Source of the DNA: Stromatinia cepivora
Lineage: Eukaryota > Ascomycota > Leotiomycetes > Helotiales > Sclerotiniaceae
Assembly: GCA_014898415.1 (NCBI GenBank)
Contig: RCTD01000036.1
Location: 248,001-312,000 of the forward strand
Length of the DNA: 64,000 bases
Direction: 5' to 3'
This document shows positions 38,255 through 50,618 of the stretch, in pieces; positions within the stretch are counted from its first letter, which is position 1, and the number at the start of each line of letters is the position of its first letter. The notes under the pieces were generated by a model. The model was not told where the DNA came from, ran no database searches, and saw nothing but the letters and a program-made list of their open reading frames with translations. The position numbers were made by a program, and so were the translations under genes.

Positions 38255-39233
38255 TTAGGGTTATAAAATTTATGATTTTGGGCTGGTGATGTAAGATTAT
38301 AATATAATGATGATGAGTAGATACCTCGGTGGGGTCGAATCAGACTTCACTTAACGATTCTTAGTACTTAGGTATGCAGTACAAAAGATCTATTTTAAGC
38401 CTTTCCGAATGAATATTGTTCAGCTCCTTATCTGGAAACTCATTCATTGGTTGTACTGAAAAAGATCCACATTCAGATCATGCGACATCAATCCGACTAG
38501 AAGTCTGAGATAGTGGTCATATTGAACAAGGTGACAACTACACCAAATATGCGAGATTGAGATTACGCAGACACAGTGGATAGTCTCCTGCATAGAAGCG
38601 TACTTCATTATACACAATCATTGTTATACGGGTACATTTCATGGGTTTTCATATTTATTATGTGTTGTGTTCAGCTGTAATATAATTAACACTTAGGCCC
38701 GAGTACATGGTGGTGCGGGGAAATGCAAGAGAACCAATTACAACCCGCCTCAGCGAGTCTGTGTGAGATGTCAAAACCTAAACGGGGTCGGGGTATTGCC
38801 TCCAGCGAAGATCGAAAATGGGCGGACGGGTACAGCTGGAGGTTTTGCCCAGGTTGCCCTAAAGAACCTGCCTACGAAAGACAAGTGTTTATACGAGAAG
38901 GAGAGAACCGTCAATTGTTCAGAGTCTGTCATTCCTAACGTTGATTCAATACCAAAGGGCGTTCGAACATTTGAATCCTGCAATTCACATCACATTGCAT
39001 TTCGCTGCGGCATAAGATAAGCTTATGGTGGTACAACAGAGAGCGAATGCATTAGTTGAGGGGTAACGGGAAATGAGGTGTAGCGGATTCTTATTGCATA
39101 CGGTATATATATTGTGATCTTTCCCATCCGAGTAAAGATTTTTTATTGATATTGTATTCACATTTATTTAACTTATCATTCGAGGCCCCATTGAATTATC
39201 TGGAAGTTTGGAAGGTTTATTTTTGTGTTCGAA
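38255..39233. other. Intergenic, with a doubtful small Cys-containing ORF at 38723-39020
   Basis: At 38763-39020 a plus frame encodes 85 residues with about five cysteines and a Gly/Lys-rich start. An overlapping frame at 38723-38938 encodes 71 residues. The longer frame stays open upstream to about 38700 without a start or signal peptide. It may be an exon of a small protein or chance. The rest is 3' region of the rhodopsin-domain gene and promoter of the aldehyde dehydrogenase gene. Confidence 0.3.
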
Positions 39234-40967
39234 ATGGCGTCAAAAGAGACAGAGAACAGAATGAACTTTATGGTAAGATTGAACCTTATACGAGGGTCAT
39301 CACTTTGTTGCAAGATATCTGTTTTAACGGCCTTCTAGACCTTTCAAAACACAATTGACGGAAAATTATGCAATACAACACAAACTAGACATGGCATCAA
39401 CCCTTCCACCGGCGAAGCAAATCCTCCCGTTCCACTTTCCACCAAGAAGGAACTCGATGATGCGGTGCTCGCCGCGAAGAAAGCCCAAAAATCCTGGGCT
39501 CGTACCTCTACCACGGAGCGCCGCAATATTCTCCTAGCTTTCGCCGATTCCTACGCATCCTATGAGTCCGAATTCGTTGATTTGCTCATACTGGAACAAG
39601 GAAAAGCAAAATTTCTCGCTCATGATGAGTTCGCCAGGAGTTTAGCCATGATTCGAGAAACCACTGAGCTTTTGCTTACAGAAGAAGTTGTTGCAGAAAC
39701 CAATACCATGATTGCAAGTGTGAGATATGTCCCGATTGGAGTAGGATGTGGAATGGTACCTTGGAACTATCCAATCCTGCTTGCAATGGGAAAGCTAGTA
39801 CCTGCGGTGTGGGCCGGAAATGCGATTATCATCAAGCCTAGTCCTGATACTCCATATTGTGCGCTTAAGATTGTCGAACTGGCAAACAAATTCCTCCCTC
39901 CAGGAGTAGTGCAGGCATTGAGTGGTGGGCATGAATTCGGACCTATGTGTACGCTTCATCCTGGTATTGACAAAATTGCATTCACCGGGAGTATTGAAAC
40001 TGGTAAAAAGGTAATGGAGAGTTGTGCCAAAACATTGAAGCGTGTCACATTGGAATTGGGTGGGAATGACTCGTGCATTGTGTGTGAGGATGTTGATATT
40101 GCGAATGTGGTTCCACAGGTATGTTCCTCGAGACCGTTTCCTGATTATGACTTGCCCTTTCCGCTTAGGCTTCTGGAGCCGGGCATTAATACTTTGTTCG
40201 TTATATGAAATCCCTGGTTTTCAAATAAGCAAAAATGCAACGGACCTGGAGAAGATGGCAAAAATGGGGTCCTGATGACCCATTTTGCACACCTTACACT
40301 TAGCTGATCAATGCATCGACAGATCGCTCATCTCGCATTAATGAACTCAGGGCAAATTTGCATGGACATAAAGCGCCTCTACGTTCATGCGGACATTTAT
40401 GACCAGTTCCTTTCGGCTCTTGTATCTCACGTCTCCAAACTGAAGGTCGGGCCTGGGGCTGATCCTACAAGCTGGGTCGGGCCACTGCAGAACAAGGCGC
40501 AACTGGACAATGTACAAACTTTCTACGACGATATCGAAAAAAATGGACTAAATGTCGCTCTTGGGGGTTCAAACGACAACATTAAGATGAACGATACGCT
40601 GAAGAAAGGATATTTCGTCAATCCAACCATCATCGATAATCCGCCTGACAGCGAAAGAATCGTACAACTCGAGCCCTTCGGTCCCATTTTTCCTGTTCTC
40701 AAATGGACCGGCTCTGATGAGGATATCGTAGATAGGGTAAACGATACCCTCACAGGTTTAGGATCCTCAGTATGGAGCAAAGATGTCGCAAGAGCTGAGA
40801 AGATGGCTCGGGGATTGCAGGCTGGCAGTGTGTGGGTGAATGCTCACTTTTATCTAAGCGCGAAAGTTCCGTATGGTGGGTTCAAGAATAGTGGAATAGG
40901 AATGGCATGGGGATTGGTCGGTTTGAAGCATTGGTGCAATGCGCAGAGTGTTTGGTTGCCGAAATAA
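39234..40967 (+). CDS. NAD(P)-dependent aldehyde dehydrogenase (ALDH superfamily)
   Basis: Three exons: 39234-39272, 39339-40118 and 40323-40967, giving 487 residues, the usual size of the family. The 13-codon first exon starts at ATGGCGTCAAAAG and uses donor GTAAGA with acceptor CTTCTAG. It restores the expected start FQNTIDGKL..T..RHGINPSTGEA. Catalytic parts are all present: PWNYP with Asn156, the cofactor loop FTGSIETG (about 228-235), general base Glu252 in LELGGND and nucleophile Cys286 in NSGQIC, with the normal 34-residue Glu-Cys spacing. The C-terminal QLEPFGPI..V and PYGGFKNSG blocks are intact. It oxidises an aldehyde to the acid, probably in the cytosol; the substrate cannot be told. 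The second intron (204 bases) is long but needed for frame. Confidence 0.92.
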
Positions 40968-43900
40968 AGGGCCAAGACCTGAAAAATCAGATGAAACAAG
41001 GGACAGGATAATTAGGATAACAAACCTAGTATCTAAGAGCTGCGCAGCTCGTCTGTCCCTCTGCCGCAAATGCTGCGCTGTCTACTTAGACCAGATCTCC
41101 CGTATGAAGATCTTTTCTTTCTTAACACAAGATTAGCCCTGTTTCCCTATATCAAATTCCGTGGTATATTTCTATCCCTATGCTAGGATTTATGTTCATA
41201 AAGATATAGCAGTTATGTTGCCCTTAGGATAACTTTGAGCTAGTGTAAATATGTTGACTTAGATATCAGAGTCTTCGGTTCAACAGTTCCCTACGGCCAA
41301 GTAGTTCTAGGATTTGAACGACCGTTTCCTTATCCTCCAGTGACTTGGACTTCAAGCGGGCGGTAGCAATCGCGGTGGCATCTCAATTCACTGCCGGGGA
41401 AATGATAGGATGTTTTCACAACGGATTGATCTCCGAGTAACATCTTGTTGAAATGTTGAGATCACTCTAACACTGGGTTGGAGAAGCCACCACCCACTTG
41501 TGGCCGAAGCCGGAAATTCGTTGAGCCGATCCGGAAATCCATCCAAAAACTGATTTCAGAAACTGTGTGTTTCACACATCATCACATAATGTGCCACTTC
41601 TGATTTACCATATTCTGCAAAATTCTTGTAGTCTACCTTCCTGCATGTTGACTTGGAGGCATGGCGGCCCGTTCCTCATTTGAAAGCCCGTCGTCAACGA
41701 TGTGCAAGTATTGAACGCCTGGATAAGAAAGTACCTCAAGAGCGGCCCCTGACTATATCCGTTGAACCCCATGATCGACCACGAGGTGAATATGGCTCAA
41801 TCCCCGAGGTCTGATAGATTTCATAATGACTGGATCGCAATCAAGATTCGAAGTCCGAATCCTACCTGCCTAGAATGATCCTTCCATTTCCGTCAGAGCA
41901 GGAATTATAATGGACAGCACCATGCGTACCCAGTTGCTCAAAATCGATTCATCCCCCGGTCAGCATTTGGGCAATCCGATGCGCAAATAATAGCTTGACT
42001 GACATATTGTCTCTTCCTATAAACTCCCGTAACATGTCACGGAAGTGCTATGTGCATTCTTGGGCACCTGCCAGTGTATCCCTCGCCCTTGAGGTGTATG
42101 TGTATGATCGAGCGGACAAATGTGCCCTGGCTTTATACCTCTACAAATGCAAACCACAAGTATTGCAGAGCTGCACGATGGTTTCTTGCATCAACTTGGG
42201 ACTACCCAGGAAAGAATATATAGTCTATTGGTGTCATCTCACTCTCATATCAATTCAACATCTGCTATAGCTGTGAATGGCACCAAACGTTTCGAGTGAA
42301 TTATCCCTACTGCAAGCATCATGGTCCAATTCAAGCAAAAGCTGCATTTTTATAAGGACCATTGAGAAAAGTGAGCGGAGAATCGCTGCCAAAAACTTCT
42401 TTTAATTTTGTTGGCAGTCGTCGCTTTCTGAAAATATCAATGTTCTGTCAAATCCAAAACGAATAGTTGCTTCGATTCATGCTCACTTTTGACCCTGGGA
42501 TATCTTTGTGTCTCCCCAAATCTTTTCTATGAAGGCCATGAAAATTGAAATTTATTAATCGTGTCAGTTTCAGCTCATGTTACTTCTAGGAACGTACTTG
42601 TATCACCTCATCACTTCAGTGGCCAATTCTCGTCAACTGCATAATGTTGACAACCATATCAACTTTTTGTTTGCTGCCATTTCACGTGATTCTATTCCTC
42701 TTAAGATATCAATTATATACTCAATCTTCTGCTTGTTTTCAATGCCATTCAATAGACCAAGGAAATCAACAATCCTAACCTTCCCTCCAGCAATTTGTCA
42801 ACATTTTCGCAGCCATTCACCTTTACGATCATGAATGGCTCGAGCTGACTGCTAGAATTTTTTAATCCAAGGTAAGGTTTTTGCTTATATTTTTGCATAA
42901 ACGAAAGACTTGATAGTACCACGATCTACAAAGGCTTTATCATATTGCATTGTCTAGTTTCATTTAAATCCGAAAATGTCTCGGACCTTCATTGGAAAAT
43001 GGCAATATCTCATCCAATAGCCACTTTAGTGATTACTCTTCACTATTATTGTTGTCATCAGTGGTTCTTGTCCTGCTGTTATAGTTTTCAACAAGAGTTA
43101 AGCCTAATAGCATGAAAAGCAGGCGACTGGTGGTTGTTTTGAAGTGAGTGCTCCGTTTCCAGATCTATTGCCAGTGCAGATAAGTTCGCGAGTCTGAATA
43201 TGGACCATCTTTCCTGAGCACGAAGCTATAAGAGTTTGAGACCCCAAAGTATTTGCATACCACAATATAAATTCTTTTCATCTTACTTATTAATTGTAAC
43301 TGCGGGGTAATAAGACTGGGTGGACCTTTTCACTGTCGAAGTTTCGCGGTGCCATTGTCGCTTAAACAAGGAGCGTTTTTTGAGTATAATTCTAGGGGCT
43401 CATACTGTCACTGATTAGCTGCTTCTACTCCAGCGAGTAACCCTTATTGAATCATCACCTGAGCCACAAGATGTTGTATGATTTTATGGCTTCCTTGACT
43501 ATGGTATATCGTCCTTTAAGTTTTATTTGACAGTGTCAATACTTGGAGTTCGTGCCTTGCTGTTGTTCGTGGGCCATGCTATCTTGTTGTCGCCATTCTC
43601 AACACCACCGCAGTCAAAACAGCGGGGATGCGGTCATTCTGTTGATGGGGGTGAATTCAGAAATCCAGCCAGGAGTTAGTGAAGTACAAACCCCCGCTCC
43701 CCCGCAACCCCTCATCTCCCAAGCATACCCAACCTCTATTTAAGGACCGCCTTACCTCCAGAGATGGCTGGATCTTTTGAAAAAAGCAACCAAACTTACA
43801 ACTTCCGTAAGTCTTCAATACAGAAGACAACTTCAACAACTCTTATTCTTACTTACGCAATCATATCAAAACACGTTATTTATCACACAGCTATTCCCAA

Positions 43901-44331
43901 ACTATTTGTTTCCACATTATCCCTCTACCTTAGTTCTCACAACTCTACCACCAGACAAGCCTTTAATTCCTATCATTTCATCATTATTTTCGACATTTTC
44001 ATAAGACTTATCAGTCTCCCAGGCCTTATTAACCAGCGTATAAGGGAACCTGCATTCTGCGGTTTCCCATTTGGTACTGCAAACAAGAGGTTCGTCCCAA
44101 ACACTCATAATTACTTCGCACTTGTATTGACAATCATTTTTTCCTGTTTGCTTCCTTCAAACAACGTCCTGCATTTCTCCTCTTTGCCAAGTCTGATTCA
44201 TTTCTATCTAGATCCTCTCAAACTCTCAATATCCTATTATCCATTTATCTATCATTAGCAAACACTACAATTCCTCTTCCTAATCTGGTCATTTGCTCAT
44301 CTATCGATTCACTCTGAAAAAATTATCTTCA
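40968..44331. other. Long intergenic region with a possible minus-strand gene relic and a pyrimidine-rich leader
   Basis: On the minus strand about 41820-41640 reads RGLSHIHLVVDHGVQRI, a stop, and then ALEVLSYPGVQYLHIVDDG. About 41390-41280 reads DATAIATARLKSKSLEDKE. These look protein-like but have no start and contain stops, so a dead gene is possible. 43680-44330 becomes strongly C/T-rich and has a TATTTAAGG box-like site near 43737; it is probably the promoter and long 5' leader of the SET gene. Open frames at 41995-42270 and 43764-44258 have no family features. Confidence 0.4.
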
Positions 44332-46928
44332 ATGGAAATTATATCAACAATGTCCGATCTCACCACCCCAAATTCCCTTGTCCAAGCCAACTCGATCGAC
44401 ACACCTCCTGGCTCTCTATGTGGTCGAGAAGCCAATTTGCCAAGTTCTCCTGCCGTCGTCATTCGAACCTCGAGCCCTGCAAAATTTAAGAGAAAATTGG
44501 CGTTAACCTTTGAGTCACTTTATGATGACGAGCCCATTCTTCGAGTCGAGGTCAGAACTGAGGAGAAGGCTGGACTTGCTTCCCCGCTATGGAAGAATGC
44601 GACTCTTGAACCTGCCCCTGGTGACAAGTCAAAGTTTGCAAAGGGCGAGGGAGTATTGGAAGATCTGAGAGCGCGGCATACCGAGGAAATCAAAGGAAAC
44701 TTCACAAAGGAATTGGCTCCACCACCAGAGACGATTGCAACGTCCGACTCGTCTGAGAAAGCTTCGGAAGAAGTTTTGCTAGCAGCTTCAGAGCTAGCAC
44801 TCACACAAGTAAAGGAGCCCGGTTCAATCGACCTTGATGTCGCATCTGCAGTTATCACTGATCCGGTCCAGGCTATCGGTGATGCTAGCTCCACTACTGT
44901 AGCTAAAGGCTTGCAGATGAAAGACGCACCAATCCCCATCACAGAACACCCCGAAGAGATTAAAATCCGTCATGAATGGACTGGAACATGTCAGTTTGAC
45001 CGAGTCACTGAGATATCCATCGATCTTCAAAAAGAGGCGAGTTCTCCCACGCCCTTCATTGCATCAACAACTAATTATCCATCAGAATGAGCTTGATAAT
45101 CTCATTCTCTACCGTAAGGCACTTGTCCATGACATGACTCTCGCGCCCCATGACCCCTACTTCTACATCGACCTCTCCAGACTTGATGCCAAAATCGCTT
45201 TCAGTGAAACCTCATCCCATTACGCGTATCGTGCTCTTCTTCTCCTCAAGGCTGGTCTTCAAACCATTGCTCCTGAACAATCCGAGATCTCCCGCTCAGT
45301 ATTCACAGCTGTTTCTTCCCGACTTTGCACAACCTCTGCCCCCATAATCATTGACGAGTTGAAGTGGATGCATGTTAGTGCTTATCGCTGTTTGGTCCAG
45401 GGATTACTACATTGTGCGGCATTTTGGGATGGTTTGACGGTAGTTAAGCTTGCTCTCGAGGACTTTCCCAATGATTTCGAATTACTCGATCTCAGAGCCA
45501 ATTTGCTTCAATCTTTCAAGAATAGACATAGCGAAACAGTGGAAGATGCGAAGGATGGAAGTGTCCTCAATATCATTGCATCTAGTCGTCCGGGATTGAT
45601 ATATCAGAAGAAATACCCGTGGATGGCTCCAAAGCTTTTCGTTCGAACACCTCGTTTGGTAAGACAAGTCAGGTCCACGTTTGAATCCCTCAATGCAGAA
45701 GTCCGACCTGTAATTTTTGGATCTCCAGGCACAGCATCTGCATTTAAACTACTTTCTAGCCTTCCTAAAAACGCAGATGTTGGACCACTCGGTATCTTCG
45801 CCACGCGCGACATCGAAGGAGGCGAGTCAATTTTAATCGACAAGTCAATTGCATGTGTTTCCGATATCGCACCCTCGACTGGACAATTTTGCGACGCATG
45901 TCACGCTGCCCTAATTCCACCTTTCATGTTCCCATCACAGATTCACCGACCATCATGTGGATGTAAAGTGTCGTTTTGCTCCAAGGGCTGTCACGACATC
46001 GCCGTCGGAAGTTATCATAAGATTCAGTGCGGTATCGATTTCGGCTGGCTCTATAATGCTGGCTCGCTTCAAACTGATTGGGACCCTATCATGTTTTTGC
46101 GCGTGATTTGCATTGTCCTCAGCACACCTGGCTGGTCAAAAGATTCGGTACCACAGAAAAACCCTTTACAGCATCCACTGGTGGCAAGATTGACTGCCAA
46201 TTACGCCAGTGATGACAAACAAGCCAGTAATGGTTGCAATTGGTCGTATCAGGACAATGTAGTCGCACCTACCCGCATACTACTCGAGCTTGGTATTGAC
46301 ATCTTTTCTCCAGTGAAGAAGATACACGAAGGGAAAATCAAGTTTCTAGCAAACATATGGACTCCAGAACTCATTCAGACAATGTACTGGCGCATGTTGA
46401 ACAACGCCAATACGAGCATAATTAACATTGCTGGTTTGTCGATACCTGCACGTCCCTCCGGACATACACGCTCTAGGTTTGGACAGGGCAAAAATGCGCA
46501 TTTGATTGTGCTGAGTCCCAGCTATATATTCTTCAACCATAGTTGCAGGCAAAACGTGATTTGGAAAGGCACATGTTCAAACGGAGCTGACAACGTATCA
46601 ATGCTAGTGGTTGGGGAAGGACAAAATCAGAAGTTGATGAAACCTGGAAGTAGTAGTGTCGTTTGCAAGGCGGATAGAGACATCAAGGCGGGCGAGGAGC
46701 TAACAATCAGCTATCTTGGTGATCCCATGGGCGATTACACGGAAGATGACTACCGAGAAAAACCCGAAATTGGCCATTGGGGAGTCGGAAAACGGCTCCA
46801 TGAGTTCCTTTAGAATGGCTGTTCGAATGGCTTTGACTAAGTGGTTCAGTGGTGATGCTGGATGTGGCTGTGGACAATGTGCCGAGGAAAATGCCCAGGG
46901 GAAGATGCCGAAGATGGAAAAGCTGTGA
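44332..46928 (+). CDS. SET-domain protein with MYND-like zinc cluster (SMYD-like); frame changes twice
   Basis: Open frame 1 (ATG 44332 to 45090) encodes a low-complexity acidic region. Open frame 2 (44972-46813, 613 codons from its own ATG) holds the domains. An N-terminal helical, TPR-like part (ELDNLI.YRKAL, AYRALLL) is followed by GIFATRDIEGGESI at about residue 274 (SET start). A Cys cluster follows: C307, C310, C329, C331, C336, C340, H349 and C353 of frame 2. Then come FFNHSC at 521-525 and AGEELTISYLGDP near the end. A third frame carries the post-SET motif WFSGDAGCGCGQC (about 46840-46880). Frame 1 to 2 could be an intron, for example GTCACT at 45004 to ATCAG at 45085. Frame 2 to 3 near 46813 has no credible intron. 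Probable role: protein lysine methyltransferase, nuclear or cytosolic; it may be damaged. Confidence 0.75.
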
Positions 46929-48712
46929 TAAGGAATGCTATATTGGGAGGAATTACTTATGGAGAGGAGTTACTTTTCGGGACGCATTATTCATGGGAAG
47001 AAATTACTTATGAGAAGCATTGCTTACACTTTCAATTGAATGGGAACTTTATTTGAGGCGTGCGTTGGATTTATAATGGAAATTGCGGTCGTTAAGGATG
47101 ATCTTAAGGATGAATCACATTAACACAAACAGAATATATTGGCTATCTAACGATACATCAAGGATTTATGAACGATTACCACTGGTGTATCTAGGGCCTG
47201 CAACCATGAATATTTATCTCCATGTCCCTGTCTTTACATTTGTTTCTCAACGTATACTTCCAAAACATGAGTGAATGAAGGTAAACCACATGTCTGCATC
47301 TCAAGGGCGCTTCTGAGGTTGATGTAAATTGCATCGCTCTCAACCTGAGGAACAACCGTCAAATGCTCATCGCGTTGACATTTCTCCTTGCACCGTTTCA
47401 CTTTGCCCTACTAGTGGTGAATAATCCTATATATCATTCATCCCCATAAAAGTTAATGGAGACGAGGAATTGGAGGTAACTTTGATCTGATCAATCGCGT
47501 TCTGAGGTTCAAATCTGGTTTCGTGTGCGTATATACACTGTTTCGGAATACTAGACAGGCGCAGAGTATATTCGCGGAGCTTTCGGGCTTGGTTATATTA
47601 TGCCCTTCGGCGTGAAAAGTTGTTGTTGGTTTAAGTTCGTTTGGCGGAGAAGAGAAAATTGGTATGTCGCTCCTGCATGGCTAACTAAACTCGCGTACAT
47701 CGGCATCGCATGATGGCAACATTTATAACTTCAAAAACTGTGATGTCGAACGCACTCATGTGGAAAATAGAGCTTGTTTATTGAGAAGTCTTATAGACAG
47801 ACATATTGAAACTCGATATCTAATTGTTCTATCTGATAACATTCACAAAGTTTACCTACGCATAGAAGGTTGCCAGACTTACTGCAATACGTATTCATAC
47901 TTCCATTCTTAACCTTTTTCCAATTTACGCTTTTTAAAGTTCCTCCTTTCCTCAGTCTCAGAACAATGGTGCTAGGTTAAATTTTGCCTCAAAGTCCATT
48001 GAAATATAGATAATAAAGATTATATCATGAACATTGTGAACATGGATCTTACCCCAACTTGGGGTTAGAGCTATGGAATCAGGGGTTTCTAATTTACCTT
48101 TTGAACAATTTCTAGCAATCAGTCGAGACCCTTGTTAACGTCACATGTGAGTCTACAGAGTAGTTAACTTTTATTTCACATCGTCTCGACTCACCTCCTT
48201 GGACTTCACCGTATCCAATGTCACTCAACCTCATAAAGTCATACGCTGTATCACGATGGTAAATTCCCCGGGCACATCAAGCAGTGTGAACAAGTGAACA
48301 ATGAACAATGAGCAGGAACATATATCCAGATATTCATCCACGCAATACTATTTATGGTTCTGATACTTCATCTCCCCAGAAAATTCTCGTATCTTTTTAT
48401 TTATTCCCCGCCATATCTTTGGTATCGCTACCATGGTATGTGTATGTGTATGTGTATGCGAATGGTATCATCTTTTCTATGCCAATATGCCAAAAATCGC
48501 CCAGAGAAAATGTCAAAAGGTCGCAAGGACATGTCATGATACCAGTCAGGCCTGCCTTTCCACTACAATGTTAAAGTCCTTCTGACCTCATCTTCGCCGT
48601 TCCAGTCTATACGAACCCGATCAACACATCATAAAATGCAAAATTGCAGGAATCAAGAATAGAATACATAGACGCAATAAAACTCAAATCAAAACAAAAC
48701 CAAGGAGACTTC
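46929..48712. other. Intergenic between converging genes, nothing recognised
   Basis: The SET gene (plus) and the DUF1996 gene (minus) converge on this region, so both 3' ends lie here. A short TGTATG microsatellite occurs at about 48438-48463. Open frames of at most 88 codons show no family features. No RNA gene was recognised. Confidence 0.5.
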
Positions 48713-50618
48713 TTAAGCGAAGTGTCCCCCTCTCTTCTTCGCCCGTTGATGTTCATGCAAATGTCTTCTTCTAGCAACGCCATCGGCGTGTGCTGTCGCG
48801 GTAACAGTGACTATTTCTTCCACCCAAAATATTTCAGCAACCTCTACGTCCTCATTGAGATATGAGATCGCGGTCGTGGTTGAGTAAGATGTCGAATATA
48901 GGGATGCTGATGAGGTGGTAAGGAGTGTAGTTGGAGAGCTTATAATAGTGGGAATTCCGCCTGCTGCGGTAGTCGATGAGCTTGAAATGGCGGCAATTCC
49001 GTCTGCGGCGGTAGTCGATGAGCTTGAGGCTGAGTAGGAAAGTCCAGATTCAACGGCGGCGAAAACACCACCCGGTGCATAGGTTTCGCCCAAAGAGGCG
49101 ACTGTGACATTGTGAGGTTAATAATTGCCTATCAGAGAAAAAAAATGGAGATAGGAGGAGTTGAAGCTGCTTTAAAAAAAAGAACAAATGCCAAATTAAA
49201 ACTTTAAAGATAAGGTTGAGATCGAAGGACAGAATTAGGCGTTAAGAGACAGTGAGATTAGTAAGCTTACCAATGGTGGATCCGGCGGAGTGAGAAAGAG
49301 TTGGTACGACGGCAAATGTGCCACTTGTAGTTGTGATAGCTGCGCTTGATCCTTTGGCAGATGAGATTGAAGATGAAGATGCCATTGCGGTGCTAGTTTC
49401 ACCGGGCATATGACTAGTGGCTTGGGCAGGTCCATATTGAACGGGGCAATTTCCGGGAAGGGTCGACATAGGACCAACGATCTCATCATTCTCCAAATCC
49501 GACGGCATTTCAAAGCTGCAGGATCCATATACACTTGCATCTTGAATATCAAAAAGTGGACAATCGCTAATTTCTCCAGAAAGGTTAGTACAGGTATCAA
49601 CAGCCTTTTGCAGAAATTCCTCTTCCCAACCCATGATGAAATCTCCGTGATACCCGTAGCCAGTTGGATCACCGTTAGAAATGAAGAATTCTCCAGGGGT
49701 CCCGATATAGGCGGCGGTATTCCAGATAGTTTCATAGAAGAGCGAGACGAGACGAGTATCGAACCCATCTGGGCAGGTACCAGTCATGACTTCGGAAGGA
49801 TATGCCATGTGAGATCTCGAATCCGGTGCGGTTACTCCTGCAGTCTTGTTCCAGCATGATGGGAACATGAGTTCGAATCTGACACCGTCCGCGCAGTTGG
49901 CATCGAGATAGTCCTTATCTGGCAAGAAATGACGGTAAAGGGATCCTTCGGGAGCAGCAGCATAGTTCAAGCAGTTGAAGCCGATAGCCGCCTGTCCAAG
50001 GAAAGCTTGGGTATTGTAAGGAGCTTGGTTCCAGTTCGATTTGTCGATATCGGGGACGGGGTAATTGGAGAAGTTACGAAGTTCGTTGTTTCCCGCAATC
50101 ATGGCGAAGCCTTCGGGGAAAGCTTTTACATTATCTCCATAGAGGAGGTAGTACCTGTGGTGATGCATTAGGCACGATGTTTCTGGAACAGTTCTTAAGA
50201 AGCAAAGGGTGGAAGCTTAAACTTACGCAAGCATACCGCCAACCTGCTCAACGATCTCGAATTTTCCAGTAGCGGCATTCTTGAAGTGAAGTGAAGGAAT
50301 CCAATAGGCGGATTTATCTTGAGAGACTTCACAGGAAGTACAGTTTCCAGCTAATAAATCGTCGTAGCCTGACGATTTTCCAAAACCTAGTCACCAAGCC
50401 AGATCAGTATATCCCTTCCTGAATCAATAAATAAATACCAACATACCGCTGGAACCATGAACAGCATGTGCATGCTGAGCGATTGCGCCAGGATTAACCA
50501 ATGGATCAATTCTTGCCAATCCACTTCTACTTCTACATGGCAGACGCCAGAAAGCATCAACGTTACTAGCTAAACCCGCCAAGATGGTCGCCTTCTCGAG
50601 GAAGGAGTTTCCGCGCAT
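48713..50618 (-). CDS. Secreted DUF1996 protein with Ser/Thr-rich tail
   Basis: Four exons on the minus strand: 50618-50447, 50386-50227, 50154-49271 and 49101-48713, giving 534 residues. Donors GTATGT, GTAAGT and GTAAGC keep frame throughout. Residues 1-20 form a probable signal peptide (KATILAGLASNVDA), after which FWRLPC..R.GLARIDPLVNPG and HAHAVHGSSG open the DUF1996 domain (PF09362). The domain continues with NCTSCEVSQDKSAYW, YYLLYGDNVKAFPEGF, FNC, NCADGVRFELMFPSCWN and SHMAYP to about residue 350. A Ser/Thr/Ala-rich tail follows, with a near-perfect tandem unit (SSSSTTAADGIAA and SSSSTTAAGGIPT) and a basic His/Arg-rich end. The domain's function is unknown; some members are wall-associated. 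Secretion and O-glycosylation of the tail are inferred. A GPI signal is not evident. Confidence 0.9.

Noticed and set aside
43764..44258. Plus-strand 164-codon frame upstream of the SET gene
   Set aside because: It is low-complexity translation of a pyrimidine-rich leader without a recognisable domain, and overlapping frames are also open.
47500..47530. T-arm-like GGTTCAAATC suggesting a tRNA
   Set aside because: No acceptor stem, anticodon arm or D-arm could be folded around it.
49410..49859. Plus-strand 149-codon frame
   Set aside because: It lies antisense to exon 3 of the DUF1996 gene and has no domain; it is a shadow of the real gene.
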